From positions 62,001 through 126,000 of the forward strand of contig JACJZH010000008.1 of assembly GCA_020635695.1 (NCBI GenBank): DNA of 64,000 bases, given 5' to 3'. Below, in pieces: positions 15,883-25,378 of this stretch. How positions within the stretch are numbered: the first letter of the stretch is position 1; every line of letters begins with the position of its first letter. A model generated the notes under the pieces. It was not told the DNA's origin and did not search any database. It worked only from the letters and a program-made list of their open reading frames with translations. The position numbers were made by a program, and so were the translations under genes. Source of the stretch: Flavobacteriales bacterium. GTDB lineage: Bacteria > Bacteroidota > Bacteroidia > Flavobacteriales_F > PHOS-HE28.

Positions 15883-16752
15883 CTACTGCTTTATGAATAT
15901 GCGATGTTTATTTGAACTTATGTTTGTAATGACGGCTATATAAGTACCGTTTTCTAATGTTGAAACATCAATGCTCTGGAGCGCTGAATTCAAAGGATGT
16001 GAAAGCATCTGTTCTCCAAGTGCATTGTAGATTGTAACTCTTGAATCTTGATACGATGTTGCAATTGTTTCTATTTTTAGTTCGCCTGATGTTGGATTTG
16101 GAAAAACTCGGAATGATTCGATATCAGAATAGTTATCCATCATTCCGACAGAACATATATTACAAGAGTCCATGAACAAGACATTTCCTTCGATCTTCAC
16201 TCCGTTCTTGTGCTGGCAAAGCATGTAAGATGATACTGAATTTCCACTCATGTCTCTTTGGTAGTTGAAGCTTGCGCTTGTGCCGGTACCTTCGATGAAG
16301 GTTATTTTCTCATTCAGTCCACAAATTGATGTCCATGCATTGATCCGCACATGCTTCTTTCCTCCAATAAAATACACGCTGTCAACAGTGAATGGATTTG
16401 AAGTATTATTCCAGCTATAGATATTAAAAGTGTCTCCCGAATTTAATGATAAGTCCATGATCAAGTATTCGGTGTTGTGGTTAGTGTCATAGAACCATGC
16501 CTTGCCCTGGGTAGTGTTCTCTCTGAGAAAACCTGGAAGCCCCGGAACTATTCTATAGGTGTTCGCATTAATTACTGTGTCGCTACCAGCAACAACTGTT
16601 TGGCTGCAAACTGCATCACAATATCCGTGAAGAATGATGTCCCATGTTGTTGAAGAATCTCCAAACAAGGAAAGATAGTTTTGAGAAAACAAATTCACTG
16701 GTGACAATGCGATAGTGAAAGATAATATCACCAGATGAACTTCATACTTCAT
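15883..16752 (-). CDS. Secreted protein with T9SS type A sorting domain, low G+C
   Basis: The 289-residue protein (start MKYEVHLVILSFTIAL, ATG 16752) has a signal peptide ending near LFSQ. A beta-rich mature part with several cysteines follows, then a clear T9SS type A C-terminal domain: VFPNPTSGELKIE, VTIYNALGEQM, LENGTYIAVI and a basic end KHRIFIKQ. The protein should be exported by type IX secretion and anchored or released at the surface. The mature domain is not recognised. Its codon use is visibly A/T-rich (many AAT, ATT, GAT, TTT codons), unlike every neighbour, suggesting recent transfer from a low-G+C Bacteroidota relative. Confidence 0.8.
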   Translation of the reverse strand: MKYEVHLVILSFTIALSPVNLFSQNYLSLFGDSSTTWDIILHGYCDAVCSQTVVAGSDTVINANTYRIVPGLPGFLRENTTQGKAWFYDTNHNTEYLIMDLSLNSGDTFNIYSWNNTSNPFTVDSVYFIGGKKHVRINAWTSICGLNEKITFIEGTGTSASFNYQRDMSGNSVSSYMLCQHKNGVKIEGNVLFMDSCNICSVGMMDNYSDIESFRVFPNPTSGELKIETIATSYQDSRVTIYNALGEQMLSHPLNSALQSIDVSTLENGTYIAVITNISSNKHRIFIKQ

Positions 16753-16949
16753 TGTGTTTCTTTTTATGCACTGTGGAGTTGGTCCGTCCTGCTCCAACGG
16801 GTTCAGGTGTCTAGTGGATAGGTCCTACGTGGGGATTAGTTCTGCTATGGTCGCGTATGCATTTCTGCCATAAGTCGAATGGGTAGCCCAACTGTTCTGC
16901 ACAGGACCAGGTCTTCAAGCGGCTTCACCCACTTCCAAGATAAGCAGCG

Positions 16950-17855
16950 TCACCGTTCGCCCGTCACTCGGATCGTGCTGCCCTCCACCAGCTCGAAGGT
17001 GGCGGAGGCCCACTTCACGCGGCCGTCGGTCCTGGCGAAGTCGGAAAGGATGCGTTCGAAGAGGTCGCTCTTGGTGCCGCGACGGCGCTTGTGGTCCACC
17101 ACGAAGCGCAGGGTGAACTGCATCCAGTTGTCGTTGCACACCAGGCTCACCATGGGCTCGGTGCGGGCATCCTCGATCAGGTAGCGCTGCACCACCTCCT
17201 TCCACTTGGCCGTGGCCTCCCGGGTGTAGTCGCCCACCAGGTCGTTGGCGGCGGCCAGCAGGATGCCGCGCACCTCGGCGGGGTCGGCCCCGTACTGCAC
17301 GGGTACCTTCAGCTCATCCCAGAGGAAGGGAAAGTCGGCGGAGTAGTTGAAGACGGGCTCCTTGAAGACGAAGCTGTTGGCCACCAGCACCATGCGCCCG
17401 TTGTACAGGTCGCCATCCACCCACTCGCCCAGTTCCATGAGGGTGGTGCGCAGCACGCCGATGTCGATCACATCGCCCTTGATGCCGCCGAGCTGCACCC
17501 GGTCGCCGGTGCGGTAGAAGCTGCCGAAGAGGATGGCCAGCCAGCCGGCCACGCTGGCGATCACCTCCTGCAGGGCGAAGGCGATGCCCGCACCGGCCAC
17601 GCCCAGCGCCACCGTGAGGCTGCTGAGGCGGTCGCTGAAGATGCCCACGGCCAGCAGCACGATCAGCACGTAGCCGATCAGGGTGGTGACCTTGCGGGCG
17701 TGGTAGCGCGCGTTGTTGTCCTGCACCCGGGACACCAGCAGGCCGCGCACCAGCCGCACCAGCAGCCACACGGCAAGGAGGGCGATGCCCAGCTCGATGA
17801 AGCGCCCGCCGGGGCCGTTCATCAGTTTGGTCCATCCTTCCTGTAGCTGCTCCAT
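16950..17855 (-). CDS. MscS-family mechanosensitive ion channel
   Basis: The 301-residue protein has an N-terminal transmembrane helix, a second helix around residues 60-85, and the pore helix ALGVAGAGIAFALQEVIASVAGWLAILFGSFYRTGDRV, which leads directly into the MscS beta domain (VIDIGVLRTTLMEL, then MVLVANSFVFKEPVFNYS). These are the defining features of small-conductance mechanosensitive channels that release solutes on hypo-osmotic shock. Start 17855 (MEQLQEGW) was chosen over 17912 because TACCTTTC, a 7/8 -7 element, lies just upstream of it. Confidence 0.9.
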   Translation of the reverse strand: MEQLQEGWTKLMNGPGGRFIELGIALLAVWLLVRLVRGLLVSRVQDNNARYHARKVTTLIGYVLIVLLAVGIFSDRLSSLTVALGVAGAGIAFALQEVIASVAGWLAILFGSFYRTGDRVQLGGIKGDVIDIGVLRTTLMELGEWVDGDLYNGRMVLVANSFVFKEPVFNYSADFPFLWDELKVPVQYGADPAEVRGILLAAANDLVGDYTREATAKWKEVVQRYLIEDARTEPMVSLVCNDNWMQFTLRFVVDHKRRRGTKSDLFERILSDFARTDGRVKWASATFELVEGSTIRVTGER

Positions 17856-17874
17856 GACGGAAAGGTAACGGTGG

Positions 17875-18519
17875 TCAGCGACCCTGGGCCGGCCGGACGC
17901 AACGCACGGCAAAGCGCCTCACCCGGACGTCCTGCTTGTGGGTGTGGAAGACGTGGGTGGTATCCCCGTTGTCCCCGTGCACGTGCAGGTGCCAATGGCT
18001 GCGCCGGTCGGTGGGGTCGTGGAACCAGATCGCGCTGCTCAGCCGGCGGTTCCAGTGCTCGTCACGGTGCGTGTAGCCGGAGGGTTGCAGGGTGAGCCCG
18101 CTGGCATTGGTGTTGTTCGCCCGGCTTTCCCAGCACACCGTGTCCATGAGGGCGTAGACGTCCAGTGTGGAAAGGGCTTCCCAGTCGTCGGGGGCTGGCA
18201 GCCTCCAGCCGGTGGGGCAGGCGTTCCGCGACGCTTCCTCGCCGTAGAGCCGTCCCCAGTCGCTGCAGCCGTCCTCGGGGCCATTGGCGGCCACGGAACC
18301 CTCCTGGTCGTGGTCCAGGTTCCGGGCGAACCACCAGGTGTCGCCGATCTTGATCACGGGATAGGTGTGGCCGTCCCTGGGATCGGTGATGGTGCTGTCC
18401 TGCGCCGACAACTCCGGCGGATGCAGGAGGAACGCGCCCATCAGGATGATGCCCAGGTGGACCAAGTTCCGGCCACCGAGGACCGGCCTTTGCCGGAGGC
18501 GTCCCAGCGTTTGCTGCAT
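17875..18519 (-). CDS. Secreted FISUMP-domain protein
   Basis: The 214-residue protein carries an N-terminal signal sequence (hydrophobic LVHLGIILMGAFLL, cleavage near LSA) and one FISUMP domain. Its signature elements are visible: ITDPRDGHTYPVIKIGDTWWFARNL, YGEEASRNACPTGWRLPAPDDWEAL, SGLTLQPSGY, and the closing FAVRCVR. FISUMP domains are common in secreted proteins of Fibrobacter and Bacteroidota and resemble C-type-lectin-like folds; ligand unknown. No T9SS sorting domain is attached. A histidine-rich loop (SHWHLHVHGD) is present near the end. Confidence 0.85.
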   Translation of the reverse strand: MQQTLGRLRQRPVLGGRNLVHLGIILMGAFLLHPPELSAQDSTITDPRDGHTYPVIKIGDTWWFARNLDHDQEGSVAANGPEDGCSDWGRLYGEEASRNACPTGWRLPAPDDWEALSTLDVYALMDTVCWESRANNTNASGLTLQPSGYTHRDEHWNRRLSSAIWFHDPTDRRSHWHLHVHGDNGDTTHVFHTHKQDVRVRRFAVRCVRPAQGR

Positions 18520-18598
18520 GCCGGCAAGTTAGCAGTGCTCCCAAGGGGTGTTTCCGAGCCCTGCCCATCTTTGCGGCCCTGACCAACCCGCCTTCCGC

Positions 18599-19357
18599 AT
18601 GCGAACGATCCTGGCCGGCAACTGGAAGATGCATACCGACCGCGCGGACGCCGTCGCCCTGGCCCAGGGCGTGGCCCGGGGCGAGCGTGCTGCCGGGGTG
18701 GAGGTGATCGTGGCGCCACCCTTTCCCTATCTGGAAGCCGTGGTGGCGGCCTGCGAAGGGAGCGGAGTGGTGGTGGCTGCCCAGAACTGCCATGCCGAGC
18801 CGCAAGGCGCCTACACCGGAGAGGTGAGCGTGCCCATGCTGAAGGACCTGGGCGTGGGCGCTTGCATCGTGGGCCACAGCGAACGGCGTCAGTACTTCAA
18901 CGAGACCGATGCGGCCGTGGCCGCCAAGCTGGAAGCCCTCCACGGGGCCGGCCTGCAGCCCATCTACTGCTGTGGTGAAGGGCAGGCTGAGCGCGAGACC
19001 GGCCGGCACTTCGACGTGGTGGGAGCACAACTGAAGGAGGCCCTCGGAAAGCTCGATCGCGCCGTGGTGCGAGGGCTGGTGGTGGCCTACGAGCCGGTCT
19101 GGGCCATAGGAACCGGCCTGAACGCCACCGCGGAGCAGGCCCAGGAGATGCACGCCTTCATCCGGAAGGAACTGGGCAGGCTGATCGGCGATTCCGCACA
19201 GGACGTGCCCATCCTCTATGGCGGTAGCTGCAAGCCCTCCAACGCGGAGGACCTGTTCCAAGGCCCCGACGTGAACGGCGGCCTGATCGGCGGGGCCAGC
19301 CTGGAAGCCGGATCCTTCCTCCAGCTCATCGCCATCGCCGCCCGCGTCAAGGCCTGA
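18599..19357 (+). CDS. tpiA: Triosephosphate isomerase
   Basis: The 252-residue enzyme interconverts dihydroxyacetone phosphate and glyceraldehyde 3-phosphate in glycolysis. It has AGNWKMH with the catalytic Lys, VGHSERR with the catalytic His, AYEPVWAIGTG with the catalytic Glu, and the phosphate-binding YGGSCKP and GGLIGGASL. ATG 18599 was chosen because homologues start just before ILAGNWKM. CATCTTTG at 18566-18573 is a 7/8 -7 element. Gene prmA begins 38 bases downstream after an octamer array. Confidence 0.97.
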   Translation: MRTILAGNWKMHTDRADAVALAQGVARGERAAGVEVIVAPPFPYLEAVVAACEGSGVVVAAQNCHAEPQGAYTGEVSVPMLKDLGVGACIVGHSERRQYFNETDAAVAAKLEALHGAGLQPIYCCGEGQAERETGRHFDVVGAQLKEALGKLDRAVVRGLVVAYEPVWAIGTGLNATAEQAQEMHAFIRKELGRLIGDSAQDVPILYGGSCKPSNAEDLFQGPDVNGGLIGGASLEAGSFLQLIAIAARVKA

Positions 19358-19362
19358 GCCGA

Positions 19363-19394
19363 ATTTTCACATTCCCACATCCTCACATTTCCAC
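19363..19394 (+). repeat. Intergenic 8-nt tandem array abutting the prmA start
   Basis: Four octamers (ATTTTCAC, ATTCCCAC, ATCCTCAC, ATTTCCAC) fill most of the tpiA-prmA gap. The array runs directly into the TTG start codon of prmA. It shares its unit with the array at 6714-6785. Confidence 0.7.
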
Positions 19395-19395
19395 A

Positions 19396-20232
19396 TTGAA
19401 TTATACAGAGCTGGAATTCCACCTGGCGCCGCTGGATCCCTGGCGGGACGTGCTGGTGGCCGAACTGGGCGAGCTGGGCTACGACAGCTTCGAGGACACC
19501 CCCGACGGGTTGCGGGCCTACATCCTGACCGAGCGCTTCGAGCACGACCTGCTCAAGGACCTGCTGGTGATCACCAGTCCAGGTGTTCAGGCCCACTACC
19601 AGGTGCGGGCCGTGGAGCCCAAGGACTGGAACGCGGAGTGGGAGCGGAGCTTTCAGCCGGTGGAGATCGACGGGCGGGTGCGCATCCGCGCCGAGTTCCA
19701 CGCCCCCGAGCCGGGCTTCGAGCACGAACTGATCATCACCCCGCGCATGGCCTTCGGCACGGGCCACCACGCCACCACGCGCATGATGGTGCGGGCCATG
19801 CTGGACCTGGACCTGAAGGGTGGTGCCGTCTGCGACCTGGGCTGCGGCACCGGCGTGCTGGCCATCCTGGCCGAACGGCTGGGCGCGGTGGACGTGCACG
19901 CGGTGGACATCGACGAGCGGGCCGTGGAGAACACGCGGGACAACCTGGTGGCCAACGGTTCTGAGCGGGTGCATGTGGAAAAGGGCACCGTGGAGAACCT
20001 GAAGGGGCGGAAGTACGGCACTATTTTGGCCAACATCGAGCGGAACACCCTGATGCGCGACATGCAGGCCATGCACGACGCCCTGATACCGGGCGGAGCG
20101 CTGCTGCTGGGCGGCTTCGTGGTGAACGACCGACACATGGTGGTGCAAAGCGCGCGCGAGGCGGGCCTCACCATGGCCGAACGCATGAACGAGGGCGAAT
20201 GGGCCCTGCTCGGATGCCGAAGACCCCACTGA
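19396..20232 (+). CDS. prmA: Ribosomal protein L11 methyltransferase
   Basis: The 278-residue enzyme uses a TTG start. It trimethylates ribosomal protein L11 with S-adenosylmethionine. Family features are the N-terminal substrate-binding domain, WNAEWERSFQP, ITPRMAFGTGHHATTRMM, the SAM motif VCDLGCGTGVLAI (about residue 146) followed by AVDIDERAVENTRDN, and the catalytic-loop region ILANIERN. The start follows the octamer array without any Shine-Dalgarno. The 3' end overlaps the next gene by 19 bases, which implies translational coupling. Confidence 0.93.
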   Translation: MNYTELEFHLAPLDPWRDVLVAELGELGYDSFEDTPDGLRAYILTERFEHDLLKDLLVITSPGVQAHYQVRAVEPKDWNAEWERSFQPVEIDGRVRIRAEFHAPEPGFEHELIITPRMAFGTGHHATTRMMVRAMLDLDLKGGAVCDLGCGTGVLAILAERLGAVDVHAVDIDERAVENTRDNLVANGSERVHVEKGTVENLKGRKYGTILANIERNTLMRDMQAMHDALIPGGALLLGGFVVNDRHMVVQSAREAGLTMAERMNEGEWALLGCRRPH

Positions 20233-23200
20233 CCCTTTCCAAGTCCCTGCGGCCGCTGGCCGCCCTGATCCTTCTTGCCTGCGCAGGCGTCCTGCATGCC
20301 CAGACGCGGTCCTTCCCGACCGACCAGGCCGGCTTCCTGGCCGCCATGACCGACTTCCTGGTGGAGGCCGACAAGAAGGACGGCAAGGAGTTCATGGAAC
20401 TGCAGTTCACGCCCGTGTGGAACGGTGGCTACTACAGCGACCCGCAGCGGGTGCGCATCGCCGAGCAGGCCAACTACCTGCTGAAGAAGCGCTTCACCGC
20501 CTTCCCCCAGTTCCGCGACTACCTGGTCTGCGTGATGGCCTTCGCCCAACGGGGCAGAGCGTCGGCGGAGCTGGACACCTGGCTCACCAGCCTTGAGGCG
20601 CTGGAGGAGACCGGCCGTAAGAAGAACACCGAGGACTTCCTGGACATGAGCACCGGGCTCTTCCGGGACATGACCCTGTACCAAAGCGCCAGCACCCATT
20701 GGCGGGGCCGTGGCGGCGACTTCACCTTCGCGCACGACTCGGTGCCCAAGGTGGTGTTCCAGCCCATGGACCTGGTGGTGCTGGCCAAGCGCGACAGCGC
20801 CGTGATCCTGGGCACCTCGGGCATCTACTACCCCATGCGCGAGACCTGGGAGGGGCGCGGTGGCAAGGTGACCTGGGAGCGCGCCGGCCTGAAACCCACG
20901 GCCACCTTCGCCGAATGGCGCGGCCCATACGCCATCAAGCTGAAGGGCAGCTCCTTCGAGGTGGATAGCGTGGTGTTCAACGACCCCTACTTCGAGCGTT
21001 CGCTCATGGGGAAGGTCAGCGACAAGGTGCTGGCCAACGTGGACGAGGACAACGCGAGTTACCCGCGCTTCGAGAGCTACGACCGGCGCCTGCTGATCCG
21101 CGACATCGTGGAGGGGGTGGACTTCGAGGGCGGATTCAGCATGCGGGGTGCGCGGCTGCAGGGCTATGGCACGCCCGATGAACCGGCCCTGCTCACCTTC
21201 TATCGCGACAAGCGCCCCTTCATCGAGACCAGCGGCCTGTTCTACACCATCGAGCCGGAGCGGGTGAGCGCCGAGCGCGTGGCCGTGCGCATCCGGCTGG
21301 ATGGCGACAGCATCTTCCACCCCAGCGTGAACCTGCGCTTCCTGCGCGACCAGCGGCTGCTGAGCCTGATCAAGACCGACGAGGGCGTGTCCAAGGGGCC
21401 GTTCTACGACACCTTCCACCAGCTGGACATGTACTTCGAGCAGCTCACCTGGAAGCAGGGCGATCCGGTGGTGAAGCTCGGCAGCCTGCAGGGCAGCACC
21501 CAGACCCGCGCCAGTTTCGAGAGCTTCGACTACTTCAAGGAGCGGCGCTACATGGCCATGCTCGGCATCGACGCCGTGCATCCGCTGGTGCGCATCAACG
21601 ACTACATGAAGCAGAGCGGTGAAGTGTTCACCGCCCAGGACTTCGCGGTGTTCACCCGATTGCAGAAGCAACAGGTGATCCCCATGCTCATCGACATGGC
21701 CAACAAGGGCTACCTGGAGTACGACGAGCAGGAGGAGCTCGTGCGCGTGAAGCCCCGGTTGCGGCAGCACATCCTGGCCAGCGCCGGCAAGGTGGACTAC
21801 GACGTGCTGCAGTTCAACAGCAATGCGGACGACGGGGTGAACGCCACCCTGAACCTGTTGAACAACGACCTGACGCTCAACGGGGTGGCCCGCATCATCG
21901 TGAGCGATTCGCAGGACGTGCGGATCTTCCCGGCCGAACGGCAGGTCACCATCAAGAAGGGTCGCGACTTCACCTTCGGCGGCGCCATCCAGGCCGGCAA
22001 GCTGCGCTTCTACGGCAAGGAATACTACTTCCACTACGACCCCTTCACCATCGACCTGCTGAACGTGGACTCGGTGGGCTTCCTGGCCGACAGCTTCGAG
22101 CCCGACGAGCAGGGGAGGACCTACCTGGTGGAGGTGCGCAACGTGCTGGAAAGCGTGACCGGCAGCCTGGAGATCGATGAGCCCAGCAACAAGGGCGGGC
22201 TGCTTCAGGAGAAGTATCCCCAGTTCCCGAAGTTCAACAGCACCAAGGAATCCTTCGTGTACTACGACAAGAAGGACATCCAGCAGGGGGTCTACGACCG
22301 CGACCGGTTCTTCTATCGGTCCGATCCCTTCCAGATCGACAGCCTGGACAACTTCACCAACGAGGGACTCACCTTCAGCGGCACCCTGGTCTCCGCAGGC
22401 ATCTTCCCGGACATCCGGGAGCCGCTCACCCTGCAGACCGACTACGCCCTGGGCTTCATCCGGGCCACCGGCGATGGAGGCCTGCCGCTCTACGGCCGCA
22501 AGGCCAAGTTCGGCAACATCATCACCCTGAACTACGATGGCCTACAAGGCGATGGCGACTTCAGCTACCTGACCACGCAGGTCCAGAGCCGCGACCTGGT
22601 GTTCTGCCCGGACAGCACCTTCGGGACGGCGGACACGCTGTACAACGGGGCCGCCCAGAGCGCCACCCTCAATGTGCCCAACGTGCACGCGGGCAACGTC
22701 TTCATCCGGCTGGAGCCCGCCAACGATGTGCTCTTCGCCGAGAAGATCGACAGGCCCCTGGAGATGTACGATGGCCAGGCCTACCTCCATGGGCATACCG
22801 AACTGCGGCCTGCGGGCATGACCGGTGGCGGGCTCGTGGACTTCACCAACGCCACCCTCGCCTCCGAGCTGTTCGACTTCAAGACCATGCAGCTGCACGC
22901 GGATACGTCCGATTTCCGCCTCACCGCCGGGGACACCGCCAGCATCGCCTTCAAGACGGACAACGTGAACGCGACGGTGAAGCTGGACGAGCGGGTGGGC
23001 GAGTTCGTGAGCAACGGCGACGAAACGATCGTGGAGTTCCCCGTGAACCAGTACATCTGCTACATGGACCGCTTCAAGTGGTACATGGACCAGGGTGACA
23101 TCGAACTCGAGAGCGATCGGACCGCGGCGGCAGGAAGCGAGGACCTGCAGCTCAGCGGCTCCAACTTCATCAGCGTGCGGGCCGATCAGGACTCGCTGCG

Positions 23201-24683
23201 CTTCATGGCCCCCAAGGCCCGCTACGACCTGAAACGCCACCTGATCACCGCCAACGAGGTGCAGTACATCCAGGTGGCCGATGCCCTGGTGACGCCGGAC
23301 AGCATGCGCGTGCGGATCCGCAGGAACGCCAACATGGACCCGCTCACCAACGCCACCATCACGGCCAACTACGTGACCAAGTACCACACCATCGTGAACG
23401 CGACGGTGAACATCGCCGCACGCAGGCAGTACAGTGGTACCGGCGAGATCGACTATGTGGACGAGAACAAGAAGGCCTTCCGCATCCGGTTGCAGAACGT
23501 GAACGTGGACACCGCCTACCAGACCTATGCCCGCGGCAGGATCCTGGAGGACGAGCAGTTCCAACTGAGCCCGGCCTTCGACTTCTTCGGCGAAGTGCTG
23601 CTGGAGGCCAGCTCCAAGGAACTCGCCTTCACCGGCAGCACGCGGATCCAGCACGGTTGTTCCGGCCTGGAGCGCAACTGGATGCCCTTCACCGCGCGGA
23701 TCGATCCCCAGGAGATCTTCATCCCGGTCGGTGACAGCCTGGCCGATGCCTCGGGCAGTGCCATCGCGGCCGGCGTGTTCCTCACCGCGGACGACCCCTT
23801 CACCACCTACGGCACCTTCCTGAGCCGGAAGCGGGAGAAGAAGGACGATCCCGTGATCGCAGGCACCGGACTGCTGCACTATGACAAGGGGTCGCGCGCC
23901 TACGTCATCTCCAACAAGGACAAGATCCGCCAACGGGACCTGCCGGGCGACCTGGTGTCGGTGAACGTGGACGACTGCACGATCAGCGGCGATGGCCGCA
24001 TCCGCACCGGGATGGACCTCGGCCGGGTGGAGCTACAGGACATCGGCACCCTCACCTACGACGCGGCGGCAGGGCGCACCGCCGCCAAGGTGGTGATGCT
24101 GGCCGACTTCCATTTCCACGACAAGGCCCTGGAACGGATGGTGGCGGAGATCAAGGCCTATCCCGATCAGAAGGCCGTGGACATCTCCAAGACGCATTAC
24201 GAGAAGGCCATGCGTGAACTGCTGGGCCTGGAACGATCGGACAAGCTGATCAGCGAGCTCAGCATCAAGGGCGAGATCAAACGGCTGCCCGATGAACTGG
24301 CCAAGGCCCTGGTGTTGTGCAACGTGCAGCTGGTCTGGGACAAGGCCGAGGAGGCCTGGGTGAGCGAGGGTCCGATCGGCATCGGCACCGTGTTGAAGGA
24401 CCCGCTGTTCCGGGAGGTGAAGGGCAAGGTGGAGCTGCAGCGCAAGCGCAGTGGCGACAGCATGACCATCATGCTCATGCTGGACGACCAGACCTACTAC
24501 TTCTTCCAATACACGCGCAACTACCTTTATGCCTACAGCAGCGACACGGAGTTCAACACGATGCTGAGCGAACTGAAGGAGGACAGGACCGTGCTGGAGG
24601 GTAAGAAGGACCTTCCGGCCTATCGCTTCATCCTCACCAACAAGCGCAAGGTGGAGGAATTCCGGGACCGCTACGGCCTCTGA
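20214..24683 (+). CDS. Very large conserved-type exported protein, OstA/LptA-like beta-rich repeats
   Basis: The 1489-residue protein begins with a signal peptide (residues 1-30, ending VLHAQ). No catalytic domain is recognised. The N-terminal ~130 residues are helical; the rest is strand-rich with repeated 'LxGxG.V.Y.D....I...VQYIQVADA' style segments, for example AKFGNIITLNYDGLQGDGDF and FMAPKARYDLKRHLITANEVQYI, reminiscent of OstA/LptA/LptD beta-jellyroll strands. A periplasmic or outer-membrane-facing role in envelope assembly is a reasonable inference, strengthened by the adjacent lipid gene plsY. The start overlaps prmA; ATG 20214 gives the best signal peptide (an upstream start at 20199 is possible). 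Confidence 0.8.
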   Translation: MPKTPLTLSKSLRPLAALILLACAGVLHAQTRSFPTDQAGFLAAMTDFLVEADKKDGKEFMELQFTPVWNGGYYSDPQRVRIAEQANYLLKKRFTAFPQFRDYLVCVMAFAQRGRASAELDTWLTSLEALEETGRKKNTEDFLDMSTGLFRDMTLYQSASTHWRGRGGDFTFAHDSVPKVVFQPMDLVVLAKRDSAVILGTSGIYYPMRETWEGRGGKVTWERAGLKPTATFAEWRGPYAIKLKGSSFEVDSVVFNDPYFERSLMGKVSDKVLANVDEDNASYPRFESYDRRLLIRDIVEGVDFEGGFSMRGARLQGYGTPDEPALLTFYRDKRPFIETSGLFYTIEPERVSAERVAVRIRLDGDSIFHPSVNLRFLRDQRLLSLIKTDEGVSKGPFYDTFHQLDMYFEQLTWKQGDPVVKLGSLQGSTQTRASFESFDYFKERRYMAMLGIDAVHPLVRINDYMKQSGEVFTAQDFAVFTRLQKQQVIPMLIDMANKGYLEYDEQEELVRVKPRLRQHILASAGKVDYDVLQFNSNADDGVNATLNLLNNDLTLNGVARIIVSDSQDVRIFPAERQVTIKKGRDFTFGGAIQAGKLRFYGKEYYFHYDPFTIDLLNVDSVGFLADSFEPDEQGRTYLVEVRNVLESVTGSLEIDEPSNKGGLLQEKYPQFPKFNSTKESFVYYDKKDIQQGVYDRDRFFYRSDPFQIDSLDNFTNEGLTFSGTLVSAGIFPDIREPLTLQTDYALGFIRATGDGGLPLYGRKAKFGNIITLNYDGLQGDGDFSYLTTQVQSRDLVFCPDSTFGTADTLYNGAAQSATLNVPNVHAGNVFIRLEPANDVLFAEKIDRPLEMYDGQAYLHGHTELRPAGMTGGGLVDFTNATLASELFDFKTMQLHADTSDFRLTAGDTASIAFKTDNVNATVKLDERVGEFVSNGDETIVEFPVNQYICYMDRFKWYMDQGDIELESDRTAAAGSEDLQLSGSNFISVRADQDSLRFMAPKARYDLKRHLITANEVQYIQVADALVTPDSMRVRIRRNANMDPLTNATITANYVTKYHTIVNATVNIAARRQYSGTGEIDYVDENKKAFRIRLQNVNVDTAYQTYARGRILEDEQFQLSPAFDFFGEVLLEASSKELAFTGSTRIQHGCSGLERNWMPFTARIDPQEIFIPVGDSLADASGSAIAAGVFLTADDPFTTYGTFLSRKREKKDDPVIAGTGLLHYDKGSRAYVISNKDKIRQRDLPGDLVSVNVDDCTISGDGRIRTGMDLGRVELQDIGTLTYDAAAGRTAAKVVMLADFHFHDKALERMVAEIKAYPDQKAVDISKTHYEKAMRELLGLERSDKLISELSIKGEIKRLPDELAKALVLCNVQLVWDKAEEAWVSEGPIGIGTVLKDPLFREVKGKVELQRKRSGDSMTIMLMLDDQTYYFFQYTRNYLYAYSSDTEFNTMLSELKEDRTVLEGKKDLPAYRFILTNKRKVEEFRDRYGL

Positions 24684-24686
24684 ACC

Positions 24687-25334
24687 ATGGACCTGCCCCT
24701 GGTGTACAGCGCGACAGCGATGATGGCCGCCTACCTGTGCGGAAGCATTCCCAGTGCGGTGTGGTGGGGCAGGGCCTTCCACGGCGTCGACGTGCGCGAA
24801 CATGGAAGCCGCAACGCCGGGGCCACCAACACCTTCCGGGTGCTGGGTCCCAGGGCCGGTGTACCCGTGCTCCTGCTGGACGTGCTGAAGGGCTTCCTGC
24901 CCGTCCGGGTGCTCCCGATCTGGAGCGGGCTGGAGCCGCATTCCGACGCCTGGACGGCGTTCCGCCTGATGCTGGCCCTGGCCGCGGTGATCGGACACCT
25001 GTACCCGGTGTTCGCGCGGTTCCGCGGTGGCAAGGGCATTGCCACCTCGCTGGGTGCGGTGCTCGCCATCCACCCCGGTGCGGCCGCCGTTTGCCTGGGG
25101 GCCTTCGCGGTGGTCTTCCTCTCCACCCGATATGTTTCCCTGGGTTCGCTGATCGCGGCCATCTGCTTTCCCCTGGCCGTCGCCCTCATCTTCAGGGAGT
25201 CATCGCACGTGCTGCTCGGGTTCTCCATCGGAATGTGCCTGCTCGTCTTCTACACCCACCGGGAGAACATCGGGCGCCTGTTGCGTGGGGAGGAGAGCCG
25301 CATGCGGCTGGCGGGGCGCGACGATCGTTCATGA
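24687..25334 (+). CDS. plsY: Glycerol-3-phosphate acyltransferase PlsY
   Basis: The 215-residue inner-membrane enzyme transfers the acyl group of acyl-phosphate to glycerol 3-phosphate, the first step of phospholipid synthesis. The three PlsY motifs are present: YLCGSIPSAVWWG then HGSRNAGATNTFRVLG, GHLYPVFARFRGGKGIATSLG, and YTHRENIGRLLRGEE. About five transmembrane helices are visible. It starts four bases after the 1489-residue protein and its stop overlaps a possible ATG at 25331 of the following gene, so it sits inside a long operon. Confidence 0.95.
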   Translation: MDLPLVYSATAMMAAYLCGSIPSAVWWGRAFHGVDVREHGSRNAGATNTFRVLGPRAGVPVLLLDVLKGFLPVRVLPIWSGLEPHSDAWTAFRLMLALAAVIGHLYPVFARFRGGKGIATSLGAVLAIHPGAAAVCLGAFAVVFLSTRYVSLGSLIAAICFPLAVALIFRESSHVLLGFSIGMCLLVFYTHRENIGRLLRGEESRMRLAGRDDRS

Positions 25335-25378
25335 AACCTTGTGCACATATCGCAGGTACAAGGGGCCACTCTCGGATC

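Noticed and set aside
15635..15943. 102-codon plus-strand frame with two CxxC pairs that could be a zinc-binding fragment
   Set aside because: No recognisable domain, it runs into the convergent T9SS gene, and composition changes along it. Kept only as part of the intergenic note.
24737..25378. Upstream extension of the giant SPOR protein frame through plsY
   Set aside because: The region codes for PlsY in another frame. The extension lacks a signal peptide and protein-like composition.
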